DNA of 39,023 nucleotides, taken from contig CAMZKT010000077.1 of NCBI GenBank assembly GCA_947311435.1, forward strand, positions 1 through 39,023, given 5' to 3'. The position numbers and the translations under genes are program-made. The notes beneath the pieces were generated by a model, which ran no database searches, was not told where the DNA came from, and saw only the letters and a program-made list of their open reading frames with translations. How positions within the stretch are numbered: the stretch's first letter is position 1; each line of letters begins with the position of its first letter. This DNA is from an uncultured Desulfocapsa sp. (GTDB lineage Bacteria > Desulfobacterota > Desulfobulbia > Desulfobulbales > Desulfocapsaceae). This document shows positions 8,658-16,173 of this stretch, in pieces.

Positions 8658-8939
8658 CTATTTGTTTGCGTTCACCTGTTCCCGGAGATCTTTTCCAACC
8701 TTAAAGAAAGGGAGTTTCTTTGGTTTTACCTTAATTTTCTCACCCGTCTTGGGATTACGCCCTTCGTATGAGCCATATTCCTTAATAACAAAGCTGCCGA
8801 ATCCCCTGATTTCGATACTGTCTCCTTGGGCCAGTGCTTCAGTCATGGTGTCTATGATGGTGTTGGTAATTGCGGCAGCCTCTCTGTGAGGAATATTCAC
8901 ATCCTGGGATAAGGCTTCAATTAATTCAGATTTATTCAT
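8658..8939 (-). CDS. HU/IHF-family nucleoid DNA-binding protein
   Basis: 93-aa histone-like protein. The N-terminal helices (MNKSELIEALSQDV) and the beta-arm signature GRNPKTGEKIKVKPKKLPFFK near residues 60-80 are diagnostic of the HU/IHF family. The tail KVGKDLREQVNANK is close to IHF subunits, but HU and IHF cannot be separated safely here. It bends DNA and organises the nucleoid, and may act in recombination and regulation. It is the last minus-strand gene of its group, 172 bases after rluB, so it may have its own promoter. It ends in TAG, 8 bases from the end of the convergent rimO. Confidence 0.93.
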   Translation of the reverse strand: MNKSELIEALSQDVNIPHREAAAITNTIIDTMTEALAQGDSIEIRGFGSFVIKEYGSYEGRNPKTGEKIKVKPKKLPFFKVGKDLREQVNANK

Positions 8940-9111
8940 GCCTGGCTCCTGTATAGTCTAAGTGAATACTAGGATTGTGTGCAGTATTCAGATAATGAAA
9001 AATGTAAGTAGTAAGTGTCGCCCAACCAACCTTTATTATGGTGGCAGAAACAATAATGAATCTATCGGGCTATTATGATTTAAATCTTATACGATAACTA
9101 GTCAAATTTAA

Positions 9112-9858
9112 TCAGCTATTTTTTTTATTGTAAAGGTTTTTTTTTGAGAAAATCTTTTTTATATCATTTTTGCAAAGAATCCTGAATTTCCCGATGGCTA
9201 GATTGTTTAACTCTAAGTTGCCGTATGCAAGACGTTTGAGGGCCAGGACAGGATGGCCAACTGTCTGGAACATTTTCTTAACCTGACGTTTCCTCCCTTC
9301 ATGGATTCTGATATGTACTACACTGTATCCCTTGTGTCTACGTTTGATCGTAAGTTTTGCAGGGGCTGTTTTTTTCTTTTCCAACAGGATCCCTTGCTCA
9401 AGAGCATTTATAGTTACTTTTGATGGTGTTCCTTTCACTTCTGCTTCATAAGTTTTAAAAACTTCATATTTGGGATGGAGTATACTTTGAGCTAGTTCAC
9501 CATCATTGGTGAGAAGAAGGGCACCTGTTGTGTCGATATCCAGCCTTCCAACAGGGAAAACCCTTTCTTTTATCCCAGGTAAGAGTGTGCTTACAATCGG
9601 GCGCCCCTGTGGGTCTGAAAGTGTGGTTACATATCCCTTTGGTTTATTGAGAAGGAGGTATATGAGCTGTTCTTTTGCCTCCACCTTTTTATTGTCAAAA
9701 AGAACGGTCTGTTTTTCTGGTACGATCAGCTGGCCCATTGCAGTGCTGACTTGTCCATCTACTTGTACACGTCCGGCACTGATATATTCCTCGGCTTTTC
9801 TTCGTGATGCAATGCCCGCCATAGCCAGAAACTTTTGCAATCCAATGGGTTTTTCCAT
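9112..9858 (-). CDS. rluB: RluB/RsuA-family rRNA pseudouridine synthase
   Basis: 248-aa enzyme isomerising a uridine in ribosomal RNA to pseudouridine, with 23S U2605 the usual RluB target. An S4 RNA-binding domain spans about residues 4-60 (LQKFLAMAGIASRRKAEEYI). The catalytic domain includes LLLNKPKGYVTT, then the active-site Asp in GRLDIDTTGALLLTND (D107), and the conserved EGRKRQVKKMFQTVGHPV near residues 190-207. A short Lys/Asn-rich tail with long A-runs follows. It begins two bases after the UbiD-family stop, so they are cotranscribed. RluB rather than RsuA is preferred on general resemblance; RluE/RluF are less likely. Confidence 0.85.
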   Translation of the reverse strand: MEKPIGLQKFLAMAGIASRRKAEEYISAGRVQVDGQVSTAMGQLIVPEKQTVLFDNKKVEAKEQLIYLLLNKPKGYVTTLSDPQGRPIVSTLLPGIKERVFPVGRLDIDTTGALLLTNDGELAQSILHPKYEVFKTYEAEVKGTPSKVTINALEQGILLEKKKTAPAKLTIKRRHKGYSVVHIRIHEGRKRQVKKMFQTVGHPVLALKRLAYGNLELNNLAIGKFRILCKNDIKKIFSKKNLYNKKNS

Positions 9859-9860
9859 AA

Positions 9861-11639
9861 TTAATGCAGATGAGAGGGCAAAAGTTTACTCAGGCGTGAA
9901 TCCACTAGTTTGCGTGTGGCTTCATCAACCTCTAGCACATCTGTATACCAGGGCTTCAAACGGCAATCAAATACTATGGGTGGGGTGAGTCCTACATGGA
10001 ATCGTTGGACATTGGTGTCAGAACCATGAATATCAGCCGCAGGCTCAAATCGTGTGAAGAAAGTCCAGAGGAATTCCTGGACAGAACTTGTTGCTTCAGC
10101 GCAATTGTCAACAAGTAGTATTGCAGGCCAAGTATTTAGATTCGGCTCTTTAGCGATGATTTTCGCGAGCTCTGGAGTGGACTCATAGCCATCACATTCT
10201 ATAACCAGAGTTCCAGGGAGGAAGGCAGCGATCTTTGTACAATGAGGAGGTAGGTTTCCCGAAAATTCAGTTGGGAGTTCTCGTATCTTGTCTTTCCCAA
10301 GTCCCATCATCATTGCTTTTGATCCTTTATTTACTGATGGGCCGGTGTAATCGAGTGTGTCCTGTGAAACATTTGCAAAAACAAAGAGGTCTCTATCCCA
10401 CTGAATACGCTCCATCACATGCGTCCAGAGTTTCGGGAAGTCGGTGATATCTATATCGCCATCGGTGAGTATAAGGAATTTAGTGAGTGAGAGTTGCCCT
10501 TCTCCGAGGACTCTCAGTCCGCAACCAAAGGCCTCCCGAGGGTAGCGGTCTGCAACACGTGCAGCGGCCAGACAGTGAAACCCAGTTTCACCGAAGGTCT
10601 TGAGTTCACGAACGCCCTTCATAACAAGTGGGAACAGCGGTGAGAGAAGATCCTGTAAAAAATCTCCAATAAAAAAGTCCTCCTGTCTGGGACGACCAAC
10701 TATCGTAGCAGGGTAAATGGCATTGTTGCGGTGATAGAGGTGAGAAGCCTGAAAAACCGGGTAGTCGTGCTGGAGGGAGTTGTATCCGTAATGGTCACCA
10801 AACGGACCTTCTGGCTTCCGGAGGTGAGGGGGGACAATGCCTTTAATTGCAAATTCAGCATTGGCAACCAGGTTGTGACCGCCCTTGGGGTCGGTGGTCA
10901 TCTCCAGTTTTTTACCCAGTAACAGTGAGGTCAGCATCAATTCCGGGATATCTTCAGGCAGCGGGGCAATGGCTGCAAGCATGAGCGCAGGTGGCCCGCC
11001 AATATAAAGCGTCATCGGCAAGGGCTGGTTGCGTTTTTCTGCTTCATGGTAGTGGTAACCTCCACCTTTATGGATTTGCCAATGAATACCGGTGGATGTC
11101 CCATTGTGACGCTGGATTCGGTACATGCCGAGGTTGTGTCCTTTTCCACCCGGGTGTTCTGTGTACACAAGTGGAAGTGTTACAAAAGCACCACCGTCAC
11201 TGTGCCATGAAGTGAGCATGGGTAAACTGCCCAGTCGGGTCGGAGACTGGCAGTTTTCAAGAATGGGACCCTGACTATTATTTTTAAGACCGATTTTGAG
11301 TCCGTCCAGCAGCAGGTTTCGGTTGTCCCAGAGTTTTTTTACGTTGAGCGGCATAATTGACTCGGTGAGGTTGACCAGATCCCGAACAAATTTTTGTGGC
11401 TTTGAGCCAAAGGCTAGTTCCAACCTTTTTGCGGTTCCGAATAGATTTGTGACTACTGGAAAAGTACTTCCCTTAACATTGGTAAACAGTAGAGCCGGGC
11501 CCTGGCGTTCAATTACTCTTCGATGGATTTCGGCGATCTCAAGATAAGGGTCTACTTTTTCATTAATAACAAGGAGCTGATTCTCTTGGCGCAGAAGTTC
11601 AATGAAGCTCCGTAAATCATAAAGGATGTCATGTGCCAT
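9861..11639 (-). CDS. UbiD-family (prenylated-FMN) decarboxylase, possibly menaquinone pathway
   Basis: 592-aa aromatic/unsaturated acid decarboxylase of the UbiD family, which uses prenylated FMN made by a UbiX-type partner (not in the window). The catalytic-site motif EGPFGDHYGYNS is clear mid-protein, and IGGPPALMLAAIAPLPEDIPE and a GMYRIQRHNGTSTGIHWQ segment match family blocks. At 592 aa it is longer than E. coli UbiD (about 497) and nearer the long UbiD-like proteins of the futalosine menaquinone route (MqnL type). An anaerobe using menaquinone would fit, but this role is inferred. The ATG at 11639 follows the 85-aa unknown by 4 bases; no strong ribosome-binding site is visible, so coupling is likely. 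Confidence 0.85.
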   Translation of the reverse strand: MAHDILYDLRSFIELLRQENQLLVINEKVDPYLEIAEIHRRVIERQGPALLFTNVKGSTFPVVTNLFGTAKRLELAFGSKPQKFVRDLVNLTESIMPLNVKKLWDNRNLLLDGLKIGLKNNSQGPILENCQSPTRLGSLPMLTSWHSDGGAFVTLPLVYTEHPGGKGHNLGMYRIQRHNGTSTGIHWQIHKGGGYHYHEAEKRNQPLPMTLYIGGPPALMLAAIAPLPEDIPELMLTSLLLGKKLEMTTDPKGGHNLVANAEFAIKGIVPPHLRKPEGPFGDHYGYNSLQHDYPVFQASHLYHRNNAIYPATIVGRPRQEDFFIGDFLQDLLSPLFPLVMKGVRELKTFGETGFHCLAAARVADRYPREAFGCGLRVLGEGQLSLTKFLILTDGDIDITDFPKLWTHVMERIQWDRDLFVFANVSQDTLDYTGPSVNKGSKAMMMGLGKDKIRELPTEFSGNLPPHCTKIAAFLPGTLVIECDGYESTPELAKIIAKEPNLNTWPAILLVDNCAEATSSVQEFLWTFFTRFEPAADIHGSDTNVQRFHVGLTPPIVFDCRLKPWYTDVLEVDEATRKLVDSRLSKLLPSHLH

Positions 11640-11643
11640 ATTT

Positions 11644-11901
11644 TTACATTTTGGTTAAGTGTTTGGATGGGTGAGGAGATTGTTCAAGGAGGAACAGCTT
11701 ATGGTATTCATCTTCGTTTAGGTTGTTCTTGAGAACTCCTGTGAAAAAATGGACAATTTCCTGGATCTCTTCACAGGATAAACGGTTGGCCAGGGTATCG
11801 GTTAGCTCAATATTCCCCATTAGCTGTAAAAAACAGCGGATGGACTCACGATCAAGTTCAAGGTTGAGACCAAAACACATCTGTTGCGGGCTGTTATTCA
11901 T
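11644..11901 (-). CDS. Small hypothetical protein between YjbQ-family and UbiD-family genes
   Basis: 85 aa, not recognised. It is soluble-looking and predominantly helical by composition, with no signal peptide or membrane segment and two Cys (CFGLNLEL near residue 9, CFLQLMG near residue 24, and another in LSCEEIQEIV). The C-terminus is charged (QSPHPSKHLTKM). It lies 21 bases after the YjbQ-family stop and 4 bases before the UbiD-family ATG on the same strand. This tight spacing is the main argument that it is real and translated with the decarboxylase. No function is proposed. Confidence 0.6.
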   Translation of the reverse strand: MNNSPQQMCFGLNLELDRESIRCFLQLMGNIELTDTLANRLSCEEIQEIVHFFTGVLKNNLNEDEYHKLFLLEQSPHPSKHLTKM

Positions 11902-11922
11902 GATTCAGCGGAGAGAGAAAAA

Positions 11923-12327
11923 TTAGTTGATGGACAGAAGCTGCCAGTGAATTTTCCTGGACCTGGGGCCATCAAATTCACAAAAATAGATGCTTTGCCA
12001 GGTGCCTAGTTGCAACATGTTGCTGCTTACAAAAACGGTGAGCGATGCTCCCATTAAAGAGGCCATGAGGTGTGAAGGGGAATTTCCCTCCATGTGCTTG
12101 AATGGATAGTTTAATGGTACTATTTCTTTTAACCCGTTAACGATATCGGCTCGTACATCAGGATCGGCTCCTTCATTTATAGTTAAGCCGGCAGTTGTAT
12201 GTGGATTGAAAAGATAACACACACCTTCTTCCACCCCTGTTTGCGACACCTGGCTTTGCACTTTGCTGGTTATGTCAATAAGCTGCATATGCTGGGTCGT
12301 GGGAAGAGTAAAGATTCCTTTGAGCAT
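11923..12327 (-). CDS. YjbQ/UPF0047 family protein
   Basis: 134 aa in the chosen frame. It carries the full family signature: NPHTTAGLTINEGADPDV, then HMEGNSPSHLMASLMG, then LGTWQSIYFCEFDGPRSRK. Members such as E. coli YjbQ show weak thiamine-phosphate-synthase activity in vivo, and the true physiological reaction is unsettled. The open frame reaches 12399, but those codons lie inside the lipoprotein gene. The ATG at 12327 follows that gene's TAA by a single base and gives the usual family length, whereas 12399 or 12354 would add an atypical 9-24-residue extension. No clear Shine-Dalgarno precedes any of the three, so reinitiation is likely. Confidence 0.85.
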   Translation of the reverse strand: MLKGIFTLPTTQHMQLIDITSKVQSQVSQTGVEEGVCYLFNPHTTAGLTINEGADPDVRADIVNGLKEIVPLNYPFKHMEGNSPSHLMASLMGASLTVFVSSNMLQLGTWQSIYFCEFDGPRSRKIHWQLLSIN

Positions 12328-12328
12328 G

Positions 12329-12787
12329 TTAATTTTTAAGTTGCCAGTTGCCATGTCGGTCACGACATGCTGTGGTATAGGTTCGTTCTGATTTTCCATC
12401 GATCACAGCTACTATTTCAGCCTGTCGGCATGGTCGACTGGTTACTGGATCAGAGTATGCCGGTCGAGGCGTTACCCGATATTGGTTGCCGTTGTCGGGG
12501 TTACGCCAGGAATTGCTTTGGCCGGACACTCCACGCTCATACACATGATTGAGCTGTTCCTTATCGTATTTGTCCATTTCATTGCCAACTATATAACCAA
12601 GCATGGTTCCCACAGCAGCACCAATCAGCGTCGCTTCTGTATTGTGACCAATGGCCTGTCCAATGATTGCTCCTCCAGCTGCACCACTGGCAGCACCCAT
12701 ACCCGCCTTATTGGGCCCCCCGGCACAGGAGGAGAGAAGAAGTGTAAGGCTGAAAATAGCAACAGGGATGGAAAAATGGCTTTTCAT
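12329..12787 (-). CDS. Outer-membrane-type lipoprotein with glycine zipper (17-kDa antigen-like)
   Basis: 152-aa predicted lipoprotein. The signal peptide MKSHFSIPVAIFSLTLLLSSC ends in a lipobox with Cys21 as the lipidated residue. A Gly/Ala-rich zipper (about residues 28-70: AASGAAGGAIIGQAIG and LIGAAVGTMLGYIVG) follows, then an acidic linker, and a C-terminal domain with two Cys (SRPCRQAEI, TTACRDRHGNWQLKN) resembling the rickettsial 17-kDa surface antigen family. It is probably anchored in the outer membrane, with a role in envelope integrity suggested by relatives. GGAGACTA lies upstream of the ATG. It is first in the minus-strand operon that continues into YjbQ, the 85-aa unknown, the decarboxylase and rluB. 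Confidence 0.85.
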   Translation of the reverse strand: MKSHFSIPVAIFSLTLLLSSCAGGPNKAGMGAASGAAGGAIIGQAIGHNTEATLIGAAVGTMLGYIVGNEMDKYDKEQLNHVYERGVSGQSNSWRNPDNGNQYRVTPRPAYSDPVTSRPCRQAEIVAVIDGKSERTYTTACRDRHGNWQLKN

Positions 12788-13089
12788 AGTAGTCTCCTAA
12801 GATACGTTAGTGCGAGTAATAATGGAAGCGTAACAACAGTTGGTTTGCTTCGTATTATTTAGTTTTGTTGTGATAACATTGTGCTAGTGCAAAAATGTTG
12901 GGTGAAATGCACGTTTTGCAGAGGATGATATCGTTGAGCGTTTGGCTTATTACAGTTTTTGCAAAAATAGCAACAATTCTTTGGCAAGAATAGTCACACG
13001 CTCTGTTTTGTCAATTGTTTTAAACAAGGGGCTCCAACCGTTTCACGGGCTTATCTGCAAAGGAGCACGCTAGCGCTGCTGATATAGTA
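12788..13089. other. 302-bp intergenic region, lipoprotein 5' region and cbpM 3' region
   Basis: No open frame with a recognisable product. On the minus strand a sigma-70-like promoter candidate is visible (separate entry), which would give the lipoprotein gene a leader of about 200 bases. No convincing intrinsic terminator for cbpM was found. Confidence 0.5.
12987..13014 (-). promoter_or_regulatory. Candidate sigma-70 promoter for the lipoprotein operon
   Basis: Read on the minus strand, TTGACA (13014-13009) is followed after 16 bases by TATTCT (12992-12987), a perfect -35 and a 4/6 -10. It is about 200 bases upstream of the lipoprotein ATG, so the leader would be long. Pattern match only. 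Confidence 0.4.
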
Positions 13090-13422
13090 CTATTCCCTGT
13101 TGTTCAGGGAATAAAGGCGCTCCAGGTTAGACTTGCTTTGCCGGAGCTGCTCAATTTCATCAAGAAGTTGAAGAGCAAGTGCCGTACCAGGAAGGTTTAT
13201 CCGCAAATCTTCCTGGAGGCGTATGGACACTTGTATTCGTTTGATTTCAATCGCTGCAAACCGCCACTCTACAGGAGTCTTTCCCTGCGGTGATAGTATT
13301 CCTTCGTCGATCAGATCCTGAATGAACTGAGCGTGAACTCTACAAAGCTGGCACAGCTCGTGGAGACTATATTGCCCGTTCTCGTCAAAAGTTGTGTGTT
13401 GGATTTTAGGTATCATTGTCAT
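13090..13422 (-). CDS. cbpM: CbpA modulator, MerR-like
   Basis: 110-aa small protein of the CbpM family, which binds the J-domain of CbpA and restrains both its co-chaperone and DNA-binding activity. The N-terminal part [28 protein letters not shown] is a MerR-like winged-helix fold used for protein contact, and the C-terminal half ([23 protein letters not shown]) is a helical/coiled segment as in known CbpM. Its start overlaps the cbpA stop by four bases (ATGA-type), the classic cbpA-cbpM arrangement, which supports both assignments. Confidence 0.88.
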   Translation of the reverse strand: MTMIPKIQHTTFDENGQYSLHELCQLCRVHAQFIQDLIDEGILSPQGKTPVEWRFAAIEIKRIQVSIRLQEDLRINLPGTALALQLLDEIEQLRQSKSNLERLYSLNNRE

Positions 13423-14381
13423 ACTCCCAGGTGGCTACGGGGGTTAAAGGGCATAGCTTTTTTCATGGTGTTGTAGAGTTCTCTATCCTGGTTGTTAGCT
13501 GGAGCGGGAACCATTATGGCAAGGATTACATACTGATCTCCAGACATTTTTGCAGAAGAGAGTCCTCTGCCTTTCAGGCGCAGTTTCTTCCCTGTCTGTG
13601 AATTAGGCGGGATTTTCAGTTCCACGGTTCCACCAAGTGTGGGAACAGCTACTGTGGCACCAAGAGCAGCCTCCCAGGGGGAAATAGGTAGAGTGAGGGT
13701 GATGTCACGGTTTTCAGGGACAAAATAGGGGTGTTTAGCAAATGCTACCTCAAGGAAGAGGTCTCCATTGGTGCCGCCCCCTATTCCTTCAGCACCCTGT
13801 CCGGCCAGTCTGATCTGTTGCCCCTCAGTAATTCCCTTGGGGATAGAAACCTGCAATGTATGGGGACGGGTAAAAACATGGCCGGACTCATTAACGGTGG
13901 GGCGTTGTAAAGTAAGAGACTGCTTTCGTCCGTGATAGCTGTCTTCCAGGGTGATCACAATTTTAGCGTGGAGATCCTGCCCTTTACCGGAATAACGAGT
14001 GTGCTGACCGGTAAATGGTCCTTGAGCCCCTGTTCTCTCACGTGCACCGAAAAGAGATTCAAAAAAGTCACTGAATTGAGAGGAATCAGTTTCGGTGTAA
14101 CCGCCACCATTGAACTCAAAACCGCTATCCCAGTTTGGTGGCGGCTCAAAGTCCTGGCCGGCTTGCCAGTTCTCGCCAAATTTATCGTAGGCAGCACGTT
14201 TTTCAGTGTCTTGGAGTACTTCGTAGGCTTCGCCAATTTCCTTAAACCGTTGTTCTGCATCTTCTTCTTTATTGATGTCAGGATGAAATTTTCGGGCAAG
14301 TTTTCTATATGCCCGCTTTACTTCATCTTGGGTCGCGTTGCGATCAATGCCAAGACTTGTGTAGTAATCTTTAAATTCCAT
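13419..14381 (-). CDS. cbpA: Curved-DNA-binding J-domain co-chaperone
   Basis: 320-aa DnaJ-family co-chaperone. The J-domain occupies residues 1-70 with the HPD motif at H33-D35 ([12 protein letters not shown]). A Gly/Phe-poor linker rich in aromatic residues (residues 75-125) follows, then the two substrate-binding C-terminal beta domains ([13 protein letters not shown] onward) and LRLKGRGL near residue 270. There is no Cys-rich zinc domain, which distinguishes CbpA from DnaJ. It stimulates DnaK and, in E. coli, binds curved DNA in stationary phase. It is divergent from aroK across a 170-base AT-rich region and followed immediately by cbpM. Confidence 0.92.
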   Translation of the reverse strand: MEFKDYYTSLGIDRNATQDEVKRAYRKLARKFHPDINKEEDAEQRFKEIGEAYEVLQDTEKRAAYDKFGENWQAGQDFEPPPNWDSGFEFNGGGYTETDSSQFSDFFESLFGARERTGAQGPFTGQHTRYSGKGQDLHAKIVITLEDSYHGRKQSLTLQRPTVNESGHVFTRPHTLQVSIPKGITEGQQIRLAGQGAEGIGGGTNGDLFLEVAFAKHPYFVPENRDITLTLPISPWEAALGATVAVPTLGGTVELKIPPNSQTGKKLRLKGRGLSSAKMSGDQYVILAIMVPAPANNQDRELYNTMKKAMPFNPRSHLGV

Positions 14382-14477
14382 AGGTTTTCCCGAGTCATTG
14401 TTGGTTATTTTTTTTACACACGAGTTCGATAATTTTGTATATAGTACTAAATGAAAGAAAAATTACAGGATTTTATT

Positions 14478-14493
14478 TCAAGATCGCTCTTGA
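14478..14493. promoter_or_regulatory. Inverted repeat upstream of the aroK promoter
   Basis: TCAAGA-N4-TCTTGA is a perfect dyad ending 7 bases before the aroK -35 hexamer and lying in the divergent cbpA/aroK region. Placement suits an activator or repressor site, but the cognate factor is unknown. Confidence 0.35.
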
Positions 14494-14500
14494 TCTTATT

Positions 14501-14530
14501 TTGACACAGTTTTATCTTAACGCATATTAT
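14501..14530 (+). promoter_or_regulatory. Sigma-70 promoter for aroK-aroC-glgA
   Basis: TTGACA at 14501-14506, an 18-base spacer and TATTAT at 14525-14530, placed about 20 bases before the aroK ATG. Perfect -35 and 5/6 -10. A start of transcription near 14537 would leave a very short leader, so promoter strength and start-codon context are closely linked. Confidence 0.6.
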
Positions 14531-14551
14531 AGTAATTAACGGAATTTTTTT

Positions 14552-15084
14552 ATGAAAAAAATGTATTTCTCATCGGTGGTCGAGCGGTGGGAAAATCCTG
14601 TGTTGGTGTGCAACTGGCACGCAGACTGGGGTATACTTTTTTTGATACAGACTCCCTGGTTGTTGATGCCTGTGGTTGCTCAGTGGCAGAGATTGTCCAT
14701 CATGAAGGTTGGCAGGTATTTAGAGCTTACGAAAGACGAGTACTTCTTCAACTTTCCACAGAGAGATCCTGCGTCGTTGCCACAGGAGGTGGGGCAATCT
14801 TACACCGTGATGTATGGAGTGGGGTGAAACAGCAGGGGGTGGTGGTATGGTTGACGGCAGATGCTGAGACTCTACGCGAGCGTATAAGAACTGATCAGAT
14901 ATCCGCAGAGCAGAGACCGAGTCTCACTGGAAAGGAAATTTGTCAGGAACTTGAAAGTGTCCTGGAAGAACGAGCCCCTTTGTATGGGGAGACAGCAGAT
15001 TGTATTATTGACAGTGCTCAGATGACTGTTGATGAAGCTGTACAAGCTATCGTGCAAATGTGCGATACAACAGGCGGAGAATAA
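14552..15084 (+). CDS. aroK: Shikimate kinase, start disrupted by a one-base shortfall in an A7 run
   Basis: Phosphorylates shikimate for chorismate synthesis. The body frame encodes the P-loop GGRAVGKS, FFDTDSLV (shikimate site Asp), ATGGGAIL (conserved GGG motif), a lid region with Arg residues (RERIRTDQISAEQRP) and the ERAPLYGETAD motif, all typical of AroK. In that frame no ATG/GTG/TTG exists before the P-loop; the first GTG (14587) is inside it. The ATG at 14552 is in another frame, separated from the body by a run of exactly seven A (14555-14561). With eight A the product would begin MKKNVFLIGGRAVGKS and be 177 aa, close to E. coli AroK (173). So either a sequencing error, a true lesion, or A-tract slippage/frameshifting is involved. 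aroC starts 6 bases after the stop. Confidence 0.85.
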
Positions 15085-15090
15085 AAAAAT

Positions 15091-16170
15091 ATGGCAGGGA
15101 ATACCTTCGGCAAGGCCTTTCGGGTAAGTACTTGGGGCGAATCACACGGGACTGGAATCGGTGCGGTTATTGATGGCTGTCCTCCAGGAATTGTGCTTGA
15201 TCCTGAGCTGCTACAGGCTGAGATGGACAAACGTCGGCCAGGGCAGGGGGGAGCTTCCAGTCCTCGAAAAGAGCCGGATAGGCTTGAGATTCTATCCGGT
15301 ACTTTTACTCCTCCCGGAGAAGATTTTCCACGCAGTACCGGTACTCCAATATCTCTTGCGATTTATAACAAGGACGCTCATTCGAAGTCCTACGACAATT
15401 TGCGTGAAGTATTCCGCCCCGGACATGGTGATATTAGTTACCTTGCTAAGTATGGTATCCGGGATCATCGTGGGGGGGGGCGTGCTTCAGCGAGAGAAAC
15501 AGCTGCACGTGTGGCAGCGGGGGCTGTAGCCAAACAGGTTCTTGACCAGGCTGGAATTGATGTATTGGCTTATACTGTTGCACTTGGAGGCGTAGGTATC
15601 CGTGAAAAGAATTTGGAAATGATAGGGGCAAATCGCTTTTTTTGTCCAGATGCGGATGCAGCGGAAAGAATGGAGGAGCGGGTCAGAGAAGTTCGAAGGC
15701 AGGGAGATACTGTTGGTGGTATTGTGGAGATCGTCGCCGATTGCCCTGCTGGCTTGGGTGAGCCGGTCTTTGATAAGCTTGAGGCGGAGCTTGCTCATGG
15801 ATTGATGTCTATTGGAGCAGTCAGGGGAGTTGAATTTGGAGCCGGGTTTAAGGTGGCTGATATGCTTGGGTCTGAGAATAACGATGAAATAACGCCTGTT
15901 GGATTTGCCAGTAATAATGCAGGAGGTATTCTTGCTGGAATATCAAATGGAAATGAGATTGTTATTCGTGTTGCGGTAAAGCCCATACCATCTATTTCAA
16001 AAAAACAGCAGAGTGTTAACCTGGAAAACGAAACTGTGACTATTCAGGTGGGAGGGCGGCATGATATCTCTGCCATACCTCGTATTATTCCTGTCTGTGA
16101 AGCAATGGTACGATTGACCTTGGTTGATCATTTATTGCGGCACATGAGTATCGCTTTTCCCATGGAGTGA
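15091..16170 (+). CDS. aroC: Chorismate synthase
   Basis: 359-aa flavin-dependent enzyme converting EPSP to chorismate, the last step of the common aromatic pathway and the partner of the adjacent shikimate kinase. The three family signatures are present: GESHGTGIGAVIDGCPPG at the N-terminus, HRGGGRASARETAARVAAGA in the middle (encoded through a G9 run that is in frame), and ISNGNEIVIRVAVKPIPSI with RHDISAIPRIIPVCEAM near the C-terminus. Full length compared with family (350-390 aa). GGCGGAG precedes the ATG. It is followed by glgA after 3 bases, so one transcript probably carries aroK, aroC and glgA. Confidence 0.96.
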   Translation: MAGNTFGKAFRVSTWGESHGTGIGAVIDGCPPGIVLDPELLQAEMDKRRPGQGGASSPRKEPDRLEILSGTFTPPGEDFPRSTGTPISLAIYNKDAHSKSYDNLREVFRPGHGDISYLAKYGIRDHRGGGRASARETAARVAAGAVAKQVLDQAGIDVLAYTVALGGVGIREKNLEMIGANRFFCPDADAAERMEERVREVRRQGDTVGGIVEIVADCPAGLGEPVFDKLEAELAHGLMSIGAVRGVEFGAGFKVADMLGSENNDEITPVGFASNNAGGILAGISNGNEIVIRVAVKPIPSISKKQQSVNLENETVTIQVGGRHDISAIPRIIPVCEAMVRLTLVDHLLRHMSIAFPME

Positions 16171-16173
16171 AAA

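Noticed and set aside
14552-14827. 91-aa open frame starting at the ATG before aroK
   Set aside because: It overlaps the shikimate kinase body in another frame and has no recognisable motif; it is the shadow produced by the A7 run, not a separate gene.
15487-15798. Long antisense frames, e.g. within aroC, and similar ones in xdhC/guaD, atpF and the symporter
   Set aside because: They lie opposite strongly conserved genes, lack ribosome-binding sites and show no protein motifs; they are coding-strand shadows.
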